From Bacteroidales bacterium UBA3834 (GTDB taxonomy: Bacteria; Bacteroidota; Bacteroidia; Bacteroidales; P3): a stretch of DNA of 23,141 nt. This document shows positions 22,866 to 23,141 of the stretch, in pieces. A program made the position numbers and the translations under genes. Each line of letters starts with the position of its first letter. The first letter of the stretch is position 1. The notes below the pieces were generated by a model. The model ran no database searches. It saw nothing but the letters and a program-made list of their open reading frames with translations, and was not told the DNA's origin. The stretch spans positions 1 to 23,141 of the forward strand of contig DGIA01000027.1 of the NCBI GenBank assembly GCA_002392965.1, given 5' to 3'.

Positions 22866-22901
22866 GTTGGAGAAGTTAAAGAAGTCAAAGAAGTTAGAGA
22901 A
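22866..22901. repeat. 9-bp tandem repeat GTTAAAGAA
   Basis: Four units: GTTGGAGAA, GTTAAAGAA, GTCAAAGAA and GTTAGAGAA. A fifth begins GTTG then diverges. The period is a multiple of three, but no start codon or extended frame surrounds it. Confidence 0.8.
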
Positions 22902-22983
22902 GTTGTCGGCAATGTCATCGGCTGGTGCATTTGTCTTTAACTTCTGGTGCGAAGCGCAATCTGCCCTTTACGGCCTTGAGCAC

Positions 22984-23007
22984 CGCTGATTCAAATTTAA
23001 TTCAGCG
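22984..23007. repeat. Imperfect 24-bp palindrome with CGCTGA arms
   Basis: CGCTGA (22984-22989) and TCAGCG (23002-23007) flank an AAATTT centre; a few inner positions are mismatched. It could be a hairpin or an operator-like site. No gene next to it in the window explains it. Confidence 0.5.
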
Positions 23008-23012
23008 AAAAA

Positions 23013-23040
23013 TTTTCAATTTTCAACTTTCAATTTTCGT
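23013..23040. repeat. 7-bp tandem repeat TTTTCAA
   Basis: Units TTTTCAA, TTTTCAA, CTTTCAA and a broken TTTTCGT follow each other with no gap. Similar heptad runs are, from memory, frequent in intergenic DNA of Bacteroidota. Confidence 0.75.
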
Positions 23041-23056
23041 TTCCCTCCCGTTTGCC

Positions 23057-23133
23057 TAAAGTACGATTCAAGTATGACTAAAGAAACACTTGGGCATGAT
23101 GAAGGTGTGACCGGGTAATGACCTAGTACTTTC
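23057..23133. repeat. Degenerate 11-bp tandem repeat ending in ATGAC
   Basis: In 11-base steps the units read TAAAGTACGAT, TCAAGTATGAC, TAAAGAAACAC, TTGGGCATGAT, GAAGGTGTGAC, CGGGTAATGAC and CTAGTACTTTC. The last three or four bases (GAT/GAC/CAC) are the conserved part in the first six units; the seventh keeps phase but not this end. Confidence 0.55.
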
Positions 23134-23141
23134 TATATAGT

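Larger units (their letters stand above)
22703..23141. other. Non-coding 3' region rich in short tandem repeats
   Basis: No gene is visible in these 439 bases. After the terminator-like hairpin (22738-22770) come a degenerate 11-bp array (22774-22850), a 9-bp array (22866-22901), a unique segment with a short open minus-strand stretch (22915-22989), an imperfect 24-bp palindrome (22984-23007), a 7-bp array (23013-23040) and a second degenerate 11-bp array (23057-23133). The window ends inside this region. Confidence 0.6.

Overview
The window looks like chromosomal DNA of a member of the Bacteroidota, most likely order Bacteroidales; I cannot fix the genus. Three signs support this. Three predicted secreted proteins end in C-terminal domains typical of the type IX secretion system (T9SS). 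A family S46 dipeptidyl-peptidase gene is present. Nearly every intergenic start region carries the Bacteroidota sigma-factor signature, a TAnnTTTG -7 box, usually with a TTTG-like -33 box 19-21 bp upstream, and Shine-Dalgarno sequences are generally absent. I see no tRNA, rRNA, CRISPR array, insertion sequence or phage gene.

Layout. (1) 1-388: non-coding, with an 11-bp-period degenerate tandem repeat and a promoter, leading into a large T9SS cargo gene (389-3331, +). A perfect 30-bp palindromic terminator (3351-3380) separates it from the converging minus-strand cluster. (2) 7478-3428 (-): a repetitive T9SS surface protein, an ApbE flavin transferase lipoprotein and the YicC ribonuclease, tightly packed. 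(3) 9292-7639 (-): rpmH (L34, 48 aa), a terminator, then an RlmD-type 23S rRNA uracil methyltransferase. (4) 9566-11945 (+): a TPR-like protein, SecG and a RecD-like helicase in one operon, divergent from rpmH. (5) 14015-11932 (-): gpsA and a PlsC-like acyltransferase, translationally coupled (TGATG), giving two steps towards phosphatidate. (6) 14499-14212 (-): an HU protein with its own promoter and terminator. (7) 20519-14618 (-): S46 dipeptidyl-peptidase, an rpoN-M23 peptidase open reading frame, ribH and fmt, apparently one transcription unit. (8) 20520-21013: a divergent promoter region with a clean 11-bp tandem repeat, followed by a leucine-rich-repeat secreted protein (21014-22702, +). 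(9) 22703-23141: non-coding, with several short tandem repeats of period 11, 9, 7 and 11.

The most unusual items are two. First, one uninterrupted frame joins a complete sigma-54 factor (through the RpoN box) to a signal-peptide-like segment and an apparently active LytM/M23 endopeptidase. Second, tandem repeats with an 11-bp period but different unit sequences recur in the non-coding DNA next to the two plus-strand T9SS cargo genes. Most other genes are ordinary housekeeping functions: translation, ribosome modification, protein export, phospholipid and riboflavin synthesis, and nucleoid structure.
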